64,000 bases of DNA from PFJX01 sp040757575 (GTDB lineage Bacteria; Pseudomonadota; Gammaproteobacteria; Burkholderiales; Thiobacillaceae). Below are positions 25,080 through 32,915 of the stretch, piece after piece; the stretch's first letter is position 1, and each line of letters begins with the position of its first letter. The stretch spans positions 123,776 to 187,775 of the forward strand of contig JBFLXA010000006.1 in assembly GCA_040757575.1 (NCBI GenBank), read 5' to 3'. The notes under the pieces were generated by a model. The model searched no databases and had not been told where the DNA came from. It saw only the letters and a program-made list of their open reading frames with translations. The translations under genes and the position numbers were made by a program.

Positions 25080-28000
25080 GGTCTTCTCCTTCCAGGGCTG
25101 CGCCATGGTATTTGATGGGCCCCGGGAACAGCTTGCGCACCAGCAGGTAGAGCACGGGCACGAAGAAAACCGCCAGCACGGTGGCGGCGATCATGCCGCC
25201 CATGACCCCGGTGCCGATGGCATGGCGGCTGGCCGCCCCCGCGCCAGAGGAAATGGCCAGGGGCAGCACGCCGAACATGAAGGCGATGGAGGTCATGATG
25301 ATGGGACGGAACCGCAGCCGGCTTGCCTCCACCACCGCTTCCAGGGTGGCCTTGCCCCGGGCTTCGAGCTGGCGGGCAAATTCCACGATCAGGATGGAGT
25401 TCTTGGCCGACAGGCCGATGATGGTGATGAAACCCACCTTGAAGTACACGTCGTTGGGCAGCTCCCGCAGGGTCATGGCCAGCACCGCGCCGAACACCCC
25501 CAGGGGCACCACCAGCAGCACGGCCAGGGGCACGCTCCAGCTTTCATAGAGGGCCGCCAGGCACATGAACACGACGATGAGTGAGAGGGCGAAAAGGATG
25601 GGGGCCTGGGCGCCGGAGAGCTTTTCCTCATAGGACGTGCCGGACCATTCGAAGCCCAGGCCCGGGGGCAGCTTGGCGGCAATTTCTTCCATGGCGGCCA
25701 TGGCCTCGCCGGTGCTGTGGCCCGGGGAAGGGCCGCCGGCGATCTTCACCGCCGGCACCCCGTTGTAGCGGTCCAGCTTGGGCAAGCCGATCATCCAGCG
25801 GGGCGTGGCGATTTCCGACAGGGGCACCAGGGTGTTGCTGGCGGTGCGGACCCGTAGGGAAAGCAGGCCCTCGGGCGTGGCCCGGGCGGGGGCGTCCACC
25901 TGCATCACCACCCGCAACACCCGGCCGTCGCGGATGAAATCGTTGACGTAGGCCGAGCCCAAGGCCACGGCCAGGGTCTGGTTCAGTTCCGCCAGGTCGA
26001 TACCCAGGCTGCTGGCCTTCACCCGGTCGATGTCCAGCAGCAACTGGGTGTCGGGCTCTTTGCCCTCCGGCCGCACCCCGGCCAGGCGGGGGTCCTGGGA
26101 GGCCAGGCCCAGCACCAGGTTGCGGGCTTCCATGAGTTTTTCACGGCCCTGGCCGGAACGGTCCTGGAGCCGGAAGTCGAAGCCGCCCACCGCCGCCAGT
26201 TCGGGAATGGGGGGCGGGTTGAGGGCGAAGATGAGGGCCTGCTTGATGCCGAACAGGGTCATGTTGGCCCGCTGCACAATGTTGAGGGCGTGCTGGTTGG
26301 GGTCTTTGCGCTCGTCCCAGTCCTTGAAGCGCACGAAGGCGATGGCCGCATCCTGGCCCTTGCCGAAGAAAGAGAAGCCCAGCACCCCCACGACCTTCGC
26401 CACTTCTGGCTGTTTCAGGTAGTACTGCTCCATTTCGGAGAGCACTTTCTGGGTACGTTCCTGGGTGGCGCCGGAGGGCAATTGCACGATGCTGATCAGG
26501 TAGCCCTGGTCTTCGTCCGGCAAAAAGCCCGTGGGCAGCTTGGTGAGCAGCCAGCCCGTGGCGGCGACGATGGCCAGGAACAGGGCGAACATGCGCAGGG
26601 GGCGCTTCACCACCGCGCCCACGCCCTTCATGTAGCGGCCGGTGGTGCGATCGAAGAAGCCGTGGAACCAGCCCAGCAGGCCTTTGGGGTGCTGGAGCTG
26701 GTCGGCGTTCAGGCCCTTGAACAGAGTGGCGCACATGGCCGGTGTGAGGCTGATGGCCATGAGGGCGGAGAACAGCATGGTGATCACCAGGGTCACGGAG
26801 AACTGGCGGTAGATGGCCCCCACGGAACCGCCAAAGAAGGCCATGGGAATGAACACCGCCGACAGCACCACCGTTATCCCGACGATCGCGCCGAAGATCT
26901 GGCCCATGGCCTTGGAGGTGGCCTCCCGGGCGGAAAGCCCTTCCCGGGACATGATGCGTTCCACGTTCTCCACCACCACGATGGCGTCGTCCACGACGAT
27001 GCCGATGGCCAGCACCATGGCGAACAGGGACAGCACGTTGATGGAGTAGCCCAGCAGATACAGGCCCACCAGGGTGCCGATGAGGGACACGGGCACCACC
27101 ACGGCGGGGATGAAGGCGGCCCGCAGCTTGCCCAGGAACAGCCACATCACCAGGAACACCAGCAGGAAGGCTTCCGCCAGGGTCTTCACCACCTCGCGGA
27201 TGGATATCTCCACGAACCGGGATGTGTCATAGGGCACATCCCAGCTGATGCCCTGGGGGAAATAGCCGGCCAGTTCCGTCATGCGGGCCTTCACCGCCGC
27301 CGAGGTTTCCAGGGCATTGCTGCCCGGGGCCAGTTTGATGCCGATGGCCGCTGCCGCCTGGCCGTTGAGCCGGGCCCGGAAGATGTAGTCCTGGGCTCCC
27401 AACTCCACTCGGGCCACGTCCTTCAGGCGCACCGAGGCCCCCGTGCTGTCGGTGCGCAGCAGGATGTTGCCGAACTCGGCCGGCGTGGTAAGCCGTCCCT
27501 GGGTGATGACCGTGGCGGCGATTTCCTGGCCCTTCACGGCGGGCACCTGGCCCAGTTCGCCCGTGGCCAGCTGCACGTTCTGGGCCTGTACTGCGGCGAG
27601 TGCCTGGCCCGGGGTCATGTTGAAGTTCGCCAACTTCAGGGGGTCCAGCCAGATGCGCATGGCGTATTCGGTGCCGAACAACTGGGCCTCCCCTACGCCG
27701 GGCACCTGGCGGACGTTGTTCAGCACGTTGGCGGCCACGAAGCTGCCCAGGTCCACCGCGTCCTTGCTCTGGTCCGGAGAGAACACGGTGATGAACATGA
27801 GGAAGTTGCGCCGGGACTTCACCACCGTGATGCCCTGGCGGCGCACCTCTTCCGGCAGACGGGCTTCCACCCGCTTGATGCGGTTCTGGGCTTCCACCGA
27901 GGCGATGTCCAGGTCCGTGCCGGTGGAAAAGGTCATGGTCATCGTCAGGGTGCCCGATGCATCGGAGTTGGACTCCATGTACAACAGGTTCTCGATGCCG

Positions 28001-28212
28001 TTCATCTCCTGCTCGATGAGGGTGGTGACGGCGTCCTCCACCACTTGGGCAGAAGCCCCGGGATAAACGGCGGTGATCTGCAGGGCAGGGGGCGCCACCT
28101 CCGGATACTGGGAAACGGGCAGTTTGGGGAACACCAGCACCCCGGCCAGGACGATGGCCAGGGCGATGACCCAGGCGAAGATGGGGCGGTCTATGAAGAA
28201 GCGGGGCAGCAT
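25072..28212 (-). CDS. RND multidrug efflux pump, AcrB/HAE1 family
   Basis: 1046 residues, the normal size for the inner-membrane proton antiporter of a tripartite pump. It starts MLPRFFIDRPIFAWVIAL, typical of HAE1 pumps. TM4 carries the proton-relay aspartate pair in IGIVVDDAIVVVENVER, and the porter domains include PVSQYPEVAPP and PGVGEAQLFG. Twelve membrane helices are expected. Likely regulated with the adaptor by the divergent AcrR. It resembles AcrB/MexB/AdeJ; the substrate range cannot be read from the sequence. Confidence 0.95.
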   Translation of the reverse strand: MLPRFFIDRPIFAWVIALAIVLAGVLVFPKLPVSQYPEVAPPALQITAVYPGASAQVVEDAVTTLIEQEMNGIENLLYMESNSDASGTLTMTMTFSTGTDLDIASVEAQNRIKRVEARLPEEVRRQGITVVKSRRNFLMFITVFSPDQSKDAVDLGSFVAANVLNNVRQVPGVGEAQLFGTEYAMRIWLDPLKLANFNMTPGQALAAVQAQNVQLATGELGQVPAVKGQEIAATVITQGRLTTPAEFGNILLRTDSTGASVRLKDVARVELGAQDYIFRARLNGQAAAAIGIKLAPGSNALETSAAVKARMTELAGYFPQGISWDVPYDTSRFVEISIREVVKTLAEAFLLVFLVMWLFLGKLRAAFIPAVVVPVSLIGTLVGLYLLGYSINVLSLFAMVLAIGIVVDDAIVVVENVERIMSREGLSAREATSKAMGQIFGAIVGITVVLSAVFIPMAFFGGSVGAIYRQFSVTLVITMLFSALMAISLTPAMCATLFKGLNADQLQHPKGLLGWFHGFFDRTTGRYMKGVGAVVKRPLRMFALFLAIVAATGWLLTKLPTGFLPDEDQGYLISIVQLPSGATQERTQKVLSEMEQYYLKQPEVAKVVGVLGFSFFGKGQDAAIAFVRFKDWDERKDPNQHALNIVQRANMTLFGIKQALIFALNPPPIPELAAVGGFDFRLQDRSGQGREKLMEARNLVLGLASQDPRLAGVRPEGKEPDTQLLLDIDRVKASSLGIDLAELNQTLAVALGSAYVNDFIRDGRVLRVVMQVDAPARATPEGLLSLRVRTASNTLVPLSEIATPRWMIGLPKLDRYNGVPAVKIAGGPSPGHSTGEAMAAMEEIAAKLPPGLGFEWSGTSYEEKLSGAQAPILFALSLIVVFMCLAALYESWSVPLAVLLVVPLGVFGAVLAMTLRELPNDVYFKVGFITIIGLSAKNSILIVEFARQLEARGKATLEAVVEASRLRFRPIIMTSIAFMFGVLPLAISSGAGAASRHAIGTGVMGGMIAATVLAVFFVPVLYLLVRKLFPGPIKYHGAALEGEDHV

Positions 28213-28220
28213 GGTCGAGG

Positions 28221-28318
28221 GATGGGCAATGGGTGATGGGGGATGGGGTCAGGACTTGTGGGCAGGCTGGGGTAGTGGCTCTTTCCCATTGCCTATGCCC
28301 CTTGCCCCATCCCCCGCT
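28221..28318. repeat. G-rich/C-rich inverted repeat at the adaptor-pump junction
   Basis: A stretch made of GATGGGCAATGGG-like units (28221-28250) is nearly the reverse complement of the C-rich stretch at 28285-28318. The second arm encodes the last residues of the adaptor protein (GIGNGKEPLPQPAHKS), and the stop at 28249 falls in the first arm. It looks like a degenerate dispersed repeat that has entered the gene end and could fold into a hairpin between the two cistrons. Confidence 0.5.
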
Positions 28319-29445
28319 TGTATCGGTTTCACCGGTGCCCCCGGCCGTGCTTTCTGCAAGCCGTTGACGATCACCTGTTCGCCGCCTTGCAGGCCCTCGG
28401 CGATGATCCAGTCGTTGCCCGCCAGGCCGCCGGTCTTGACGGGCTGGGGCATGACCTTGCCTTCCGGTCCCACCACCATCACCACCTGACCCTGGGCGGA
28501 GGCCTGCACGGCTTTTTGGGGCACGGTGATGACGTTTTCCGCCTGGGCCACGGGCAGGCGCACCGTGACGAACTGGCCCGGCAGCAGGTCCCGGCCCGGG
28601 TTGGCAAACTCGGCCCGCAGGCCCACGGAGCCGGTGGCCGGGTCCACGGCCAGATCGTTGAACAGCAGTTTTCCAGGCTTGGCATAGGCCTGGCCCGTCT
28701 CCAGGACCAGTTCCACCGGAGCCTTGCTGGCCTTGGCCGTGCCGGCTTTCAGGGATTCCCGCAGGCGGATGAATTCAGCGCTGGACTGGGAGAAATCCAC
28801 CCAGATGGGGTCGTATTGTTCGATGGTGGCCAGGTGGGTGGCTTCCCCCTTGCCCACCAGGGCGCCTTCCGTCACCAGGGCCCGGCCGATGCGGCCGGAG
28901 ATGGGGGCGGTGACCGTGGCGTAGGACAGGTTGATCTCTGCCTGGGCGAGAGCGGCCTTGGCGGCAGCCACGTCCGCATCGGCCTGGGCCTTGGCGGCCA
29001 CGGCCTGGTCGAACTCCTGTTTGGCGATGGCCTTGGTGTCCTTCAGGGCCTGGACCCGCTCCAGGTTCTGGCCGGCGATCAGGGCCGTGGCCTGGGCCCG
29101 GGTCAGATTGGCCCGGGCGGATTCTGTATTGGCGGCCAGGGTGCGGGGGTCGATGCGGAACAGCACCTGGCCCTGTTTCACCTCACTGCCTTCGGTGTAG
29201 TTGCGTTTTTCCAGAATGCCTTCCACCCGGGCCCGCACCTGGGCCACCCGCACGGCGGTGAGCCGGCCGGGCACTTCCACGGTCTGGGCCACGGTTTTGG
29301 GGGCCACGGTGATCACTTCCACCTCCGGCGGCGGCATGCCGCCCCCCGGGGGGCCTGCCTGCTCTCCGGCGTCTTTGCCGCAGCCACCAAGGGTCAGGGT
29401 CATCAATAGAGAAGCGATAAGCGGGTAGGTGACGGCGGAACGCAC
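28249..29445 (-). CDS. RND efflux periplasmic adaptor (membrane fusion protein), AcrA family
   Basis: 398 residues from GTG 29445, which has GGAGG seven bases upstream. Lipoprotein signal with lipobox LTLGGC. The barrel-sandwich halves (VRARVEGILEKRNYTEGSEV; LSYATVTAPISGRIGRA) flank an alpha hairpin (ARANLTRAQATALIAGQNLE). The beta-barrel and membrane-proximal parts follow (VTVRLPVAQAENVITVPQKAV). It links the pump to the outer-membrane channel. The longer open frame upstream crosses the operator and is not used. The last 20 residues come from a repeat and are unlike the family. Confidence 0.94.
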   Translation of the reverse strand: MRSAVTYPLIASLLMTLTLGGCGKDAGEQAGPPGGGMPPPEVEVITVAPKTVAQTVEVPGRLTAVRVAQVRARVEGILEKRNYTEGSEVKQGQVLFRIDPRTLAANTESARANLTRAQATALIAGQNLERVQALKDTKAIAKQEFDQAVAAKAQADADVAAAKAALAQAEINLSYATVTAPISGRIGRALVTEGALVGKGEATHLATIEQYDPIWVDFSQSSAEFIRLRESLKAGTAKASKAPVELVLETGQAYAKPGKLLFNDLAVDPATGSVGLRAEFANPGRDLLPGQFVTVRLPVAQAENVITVPQKAVQASAQGQVVMVVGPEGKVMPQPVKTGGLAGNDWIIAEGLQGGEQVIVNGLQKARPGAPVKPIQAGDGARGIGNGKEPLPQPAHKS

Positions 29446-29483
29446 GGGGCCTCCGGGTAGGGCGAATAGGAATGGCCGAAATA

Positions 29484-29507
29484 TACATACGTGCGTGTAT
29501 GTATGTA
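29484..29507. promoter_or_regulatory. AcrR-type operator of the efflux operon
   Basis: A 24-bp palindromic site begins TACATAC (29484-29490) and ends GTATGTA (29501-29507). By my alignment it matches 20 of 24 positions of the published E. coli AcrR operator. It lies between the divergent adaptor gene and acrR, so AcrR probably represses both. A second GTATGTA at 29497-29503 gives an overlapping, shorter palindrome. Confidence 0.8.
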
Positions 29508-29556
29508 AATAAGCGATTTGGATTAATATGCCGCCAGGCAATTAACCAGACCGGTC

Positions 29557-30177
29557 ATGGTACGCAGGACTAAAGAAGACGCTCAGGAAACCCGCACGCT
29601 GATACTGGATACCGCAGAACAGGTATTCCGGGAAAAGGGCGTGGGCCACACCACCCTGGCAGAAATTGCCGCAGCCGCCGGCGTGACCCGGGGGGCCATC
29701 TACTGGCATTTCGACAACAAGGCGGCCCTGCTCCAGGCCATGAACGACCGGGTGCACCTACCCCTGGAAGCCATGCACCAGGCCCTGGCGGATATCGCCC
29801 TTGCCGACCCCCTGGCCAAGCTGCGGGAATCCGCCCGGGGCGTGCTGGCCCAGGTGGCCCAGGACCCCCGCTCCCGGCGGGTGTTCGAGATCTTCAGCTT
29901 CAAGTGCGAGTTCGTGGGGGACATGGCGGAAATGCTGGAACGCCAGCGGGAAAGCCGCCGGGATTGCCTCCAGGACATCCAGGAAAACCTGCGCCATGCT
30001 GTGGATAAAGGGCAGTTGCCCGCCAGCGTGGATATCCAGGCTACAGCCGTTGGAGTCTATGCCCTGGTCCACGGCCTAATTGATAACTGGCTGCTGGATC
30101 CGGAGAGTTTCGACCTGGTGGAAACCGGCGATCGGCTCATAGCGAATTTCTGCCTGGGCTTGGCAGCGAACAAATAA
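29557..30177 (+). CDS. acrR: TetR-family efflux repressor AcrR
   Basis: 206 residues. The N-terminal helix-turn-helix (TTLAEIAAAAGVTRGAIYWH with FDNKAALL) is almost identical in pattern to AcrR/TtgR DNA-binding helices, with a C-terminal ligand domain. It is divergent from the RND operon with an AcrR-type operator between, which supports repression of the pump relieved by drug binding. ATG 29557 is used. The gene ends 9 bases before the stop of the convergent acylphosphatase gene. Confidence 0.92.
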   Translation: MVRRTKEDAQETRTLILDTAEQVFREKGVGHTTLAEIAAAAGVTRGAIYWHFDNKAALLQAMNDRVHLPLEAMHQALADIALADPLAKLRESARGVLAQVAQDPRSRRVFEIFSFKCEFVGDMAEMLERQRESRRDCLQDIQENLRHAVDKGQLPASVDIQATAVGVYALVHGLIDNWLLDPESFDLVETGDRLIANFCLGLAANK

Positions 30178-30186
30178 TCCCCGCAA

Positions 30187-30459
30187 TCAGGCCGAAGGCA
30201 GCCGCGCGAACCCTTCAAAACGGCCTTCGGCGGGGCTGACCGCCACATTCTGCACCTGGGCCGCTGGCGGGCCTTGCCAGGCCCAGGCGATGAGGGCCTC
30301 CACGGCAGGGTCTTCCCCCTGGACCACCGCTTCCACCGTGCCGTCCCGGAGGTTGCGCACCCAGCCCCTGACGCCCAGGCGTTCCGCCGCCTGGCGCATG
30401 GATTCCCGATACCACACCCCCTGCACCCGGCCAGTGATGACGAGGTGGCGGGTGAGCAT
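30187..30459 (-). CDS. acyP: Acylphosphatase
   Basis: 90 residues, the standard length. Hydrolyses acyl phosphates such as carbamoyl phosphate and 1,3-bisphosphoglycerate. The signature GRVQGVWYR (residues 10-18) and GWVRNLRDGTVEA (32-44) supply the catalytic Arg18 and Asn36. It follows metG by only 2 bases on the same strand, so the two may share a transcript. Confidence 0.93.
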   Translation of the reverse strand: MLTRHLVITGRVQGVWYRESMRQAAERLGVRGWVRNLRDGTVEAVVQGEDPAVEALIAWAWQGPPAAQVQNVAVSPAEGRFEGFARLPSA

Positions 30460-30461
30460 GC

Positions 30462-32597
30462 TTACTTGATGCGCATGCCCGGCTGGGCGCCGGAGTCGGG
30501 GGAGAGCAGGAAGGGCCCCCCCCGCTCGTCGCTGGCCGCCAACACCATGCCCTCACTCATGCCGAACTTCATCTTGCGCGGCGCCAGGTTGGCCACCATG
30601 ACGGTGAGCCGGCCCACCAGGCTTTCCGGGGCGTAGGCGGCCTTGATGCCGGCAAACACGGTGCGGGTTTCCGTGCCGATGTCCAGGGTCAGCTTGAGCA
30701 GCTTTTCAGCGCCTTCCACATGCTCCGCATTGGCGATGCGAGCCACACGCAGGTCCACCTTGGTGAAATCGTCGATGCCGATAAGCCCTTCCCCTGCAGG
30801 CGAGGGAGGGGTTTGGGGAGAGGGAGCAACACCGGCCTTACCCGCAGTCTGCTGATGCTGGGCGTGGCGCGCCTGGGAGTGACCCTCTCCCCCGGCCCCT
30901 TCCCCGCTTGCGGGGGAGGGGAGTAGGTTCTGCTTGTTCTCGTCCACCATGGCCTCGATCTTCTTGGGGTCGATGCGGGTCATGAGGTGCTGGTATTCGT
31001 TGATGGCGTGGCCATCCGGCAGGGGGCTCCAGGCATCGGTCCAGGTCAGGGCAGGAATGTTGAGGAAGGCTTCCACCTGCTCCGCCAAGGCCGGCAGCAC
31101 GGGCTTCAGGTAAAGGGTCAGGTCCCGGAACAGGGTCATGGCGGTGGAACAGACCTGGTGCAGTTCCGCTTCCCGGCCTTCCTGCTTGGCCATCTCCCAG
31201 GGCTTGCGGTCGGCGATGTACAGGTTGGCCACGTCCGCCAGGCGCATGATCTCCCGCAGGGCACGGCCGAAATCCCGGGATTCGTAGCTCTCGGCAATTT
31301 CACCCGTGGCGAAGGCCGCTTCGAATTCCGCCGTGGCGGCCCGGTCGCAGGGTCCCAGCTTGCCGCCGAACTTCTTGCTGATGAACCCCGCCGTTCGGCT
31401 GGCGATGTTCACGTACTTGCCCACCAGGTCGGCGTTCACCCGGGCGGCGAAGTCCTCCAGGTTCAGGTCGATGTCCTCCATGGTGCCGTTGAGCTTGGCG
31501 GCGTAGTAATAGCGCAGCCATTCGGGATTCAGGTGCTTGAGATAGCTCTCGGCGGTGATGAAGGTGCCCCGGCTCTTGGACATCTTGGAACCGTTGACTG
31601 TGAGGAAGCCGTGGCAGAACACGCCGGAGGGGGTGCGGAACCCGGCATGGTGCAGCTCGGCGGGCCAGAACAGAGCGTGGAAATAGAGGATATCCTTGCC
31701 GATGAAGTGGTACACCTCGGCCTGGGAATCCGGGCTCCAGAATGCGTTGAAGTCGAGCCCGTGCTTGTCGCAATAGTTCTGGAAGCTGCCCATGTAGCCG
31801 ATGGGGGCGTCCAGCCACACGTAGTAATACTTGCCCGGTGCATCGGGGATCTCGAAGCCGAAGTAGGGCGCATCCCGGGAGATGTCCCAGTCCGACAGGC
31901 CCCCTTCCAGCCATTCGTTGAGCTTGTTGGCCGCCTCGGCCTGGACCTGGGGCGGCACGATCCAGCTCTTGAGGAAGTCGGCGCAGCGGGGGTCGGAAAG
32001 CTTGAAGAAGTAGTGGTCCGAGGTCTTGCGCACCGGCGCCGCGCCGGACACGGCGGAATAGGGCGAGATGAGGTCCGTGGGCTGGTAGGCCGCACCGCAT
32101 GCCTCGCAGGAATCGCCGTACTGGTCCTTGGCGTGGCACTTGGGGCACTCGCCCTTGATGAATCGGTCCGGCAGGAACATCTCCTTCACCGGGTCGTAGA
32201 ACTGCTCGATGGCCCGCACCTCGATGAGGCCCGCGTCCCGCAGGCGGGTGTAGATGGTGTCGGCGTAGTGGCGGGTTTCCGGGCTGTTGGTGGAGTAGTA
32301 GTTGTCGAAGCCCACCAGGAAGCCGTCGAAGTCCCGCTTGTGTTCGTGCCAGACCCGGTCGATGAGCGCCTCCGGGGTGATGCCCTCCTTTTCCGCCCGC
32401 AACATGATGGGGGTGCCATGGGTGTCGTCGGCGCAGCAGTAGATGCAATCATGGCCGCGCATCTTCTGGAAACGCACCCACACGTCGGTCTGGATGTATT
32501 CCACAAGATGGCCCAGGTGGATGGCGCCGTTGGCGTAGGGCAGGGCGGAGGTGACGAGGATTTGGCGGGGACTTGGACGGTGGTTAGGGTGGGACAT
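30462..32597 (-). CDS. metG: Methionyl-tRNA synthetase
   Basis: 711 residues, the dimeric form with a C-terminal tRNA-binding domain. HIGH motif HLGH (27-30), KMSKS at 338-342, and a zinc knuckle CPKCHAKDQYGDSCEACG in the connective peptide. The C-terminal OB-fold domain starts at about 605 (IGIDDFTKVDLRVARI). The linker at residues about 558-604 is unusual: it is encoded by two inverted copies of a GC-rich dispersed repeat that keep the frame. ATG 32597 directly precedes the conserved N-terminus. Confidence 0.96.
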   Translation of the reverse strand: MSHPNHRPSPRQILVTSALPYANGAIHLGHLVEYIQTDVWVRFQKMRGHDCIYCCADDTHGTPIMLRAEKEGITPEALIDRVWHEHKRDFDGFLVGFDNYYSTNSPETRHYADTIYTRLRDAGLIEVRAIEQFYDPVKEMFLPDRFIKGECPKCHAKDQYGDSCEACGAAYQPTDLISPYSAVSGAAPVRKTSDHYFFKLSDPRCADFLKSWIVPPQVQAEAANKLNEWLEGGLSDWDISRDAPYFGFEIPDAPGKYYYVWLDAPIGYMGSFQNYCDKHGLDFNAFWSPDSQAEVYHFIGKDILYFHALFWPAELHHAGFRTPSGVFCHGFLTVNGSKMSKSRGTFITAESYLKHLNPEWLRYYYAAKLNGTMEDIDLNLEDFAARVNADLVGKYVNIASRTAGFISKKFGGKLGPCDRAATAEFEAAFATGEIAESYESRDFGRALREIMRLADVANLYIADRKPWEMAKQEGREAELHQVCSTAMTLFRDLTLYLKPVLPALAEQVEAFLNIPALTWTDAWSPLPDGHAINEYQHLMTRIDPKKIEAMVDENKQNLLPSPASGEGAGGEGHSQARHAQHQQTAGKAGVAPSPQTPPSPAGEGLIGIDDFTKVDLRVARIANAEHVEGAEKLLKLTLDIGTETRTVFAGIKAAYAPESLVGRLTVMVANLAPRKMKFGMSEGMVLAASDERGGPFLLSPDSGAQPGMRIK
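30786..30924. repeat. Pair of inverted dispersed repeats inserted in frame in metG
   Basis: The element at 30786-30831 contains CGAGGGAGGGG and GGGGAGAGGGAG; the element at 30880-30924 is its approximate reverse complement (CCCTCTCCCCC, GCTTGCGGGGGAGGGG). They are separated by about 48 bases. The sequence type is the palindromic GC-rich intergenic repeat common in GC-rich proteobacteria, here inside a coding region. It translates as Pro/Ser/Gly/Glu-rich linker residues such as LLPSPASGEGAGGEG and SPQTPPSPAGEG. Confidence 0.75.
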
Positions 32598-32644
32598 GGG
32601 GGCGTGATGAATTCAGTGAATTGCGAATTCTAAGCCACGGAAGA

Positions 32645-32673
32645 TTGCTCCGCCTCAGGAAGCTCGCTAGAAT
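32645..32673 (+). promoter_or_regulatory. Sigma-70 promoter of tRNA-Val
   Basis: TTGCTC (32645-32650), a 17-base spacer and TAGAAT (32668-32673) lie 13 bases before the tRNA 5' end. Optimal spacing and five of six matches in the -10 make this a good housekeeping promoter. Confidence 0.65.
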
Positions 32674-32686
32674 GCGCCCCGACCTT

Positions 32687-32763
32687 AGGCGCGTAGCTCA
32701 GCTGGTTAGAGCACCACCTTGACATGGTGGGGGTCGTTGGTTCGAGTCCAATCGCGCCTACCA
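32687..32763 (+). tRNA. tRNA-Val (GAC)
   Basis: A 77-base cloverleaf can be folded by hand: acceptor AGGCGCG/CGCGCCT, D arm GCTC...GAGC, anticodon stem CCACC/GGTGG with loop TTGACAT (anticodon GAC, valine), T arm GTTGG TTCGAGT CCAAT, and an encoded CCA end at 32761-32763. Confidence 0.97.
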
Positions 32764-32856
32764 ACAACATCAGGAATTGAATGACATGGCTTTTCGAACT
32801 TGTGTGGCTGAACGGATTTCCTTCACGGGTTAAGCCTTTGTCTTGTTGATTCCTGG

Positions 32857-32887
32857 AAAAAGTGCGGCCTACCCGCACTTTTTTTTT
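32857..32887 (+). terminator. Rho-independent terminator between tRNA-Val and thrS
   Basis: The stem AAGTGCGG/CCGCACTT, extended by A-T pairs, has a 5-base loop CCTAC and is followed by nine T. It can end the tRNA transcript. Because it lies in the thrS leader 29 bases before the start codon, it could also act as an attenuator. Confidence 0.85.
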
Positions 32888-32915
32888 GCCTTTGAAGTTT
32901 TGCCCGGAGCGCCCC

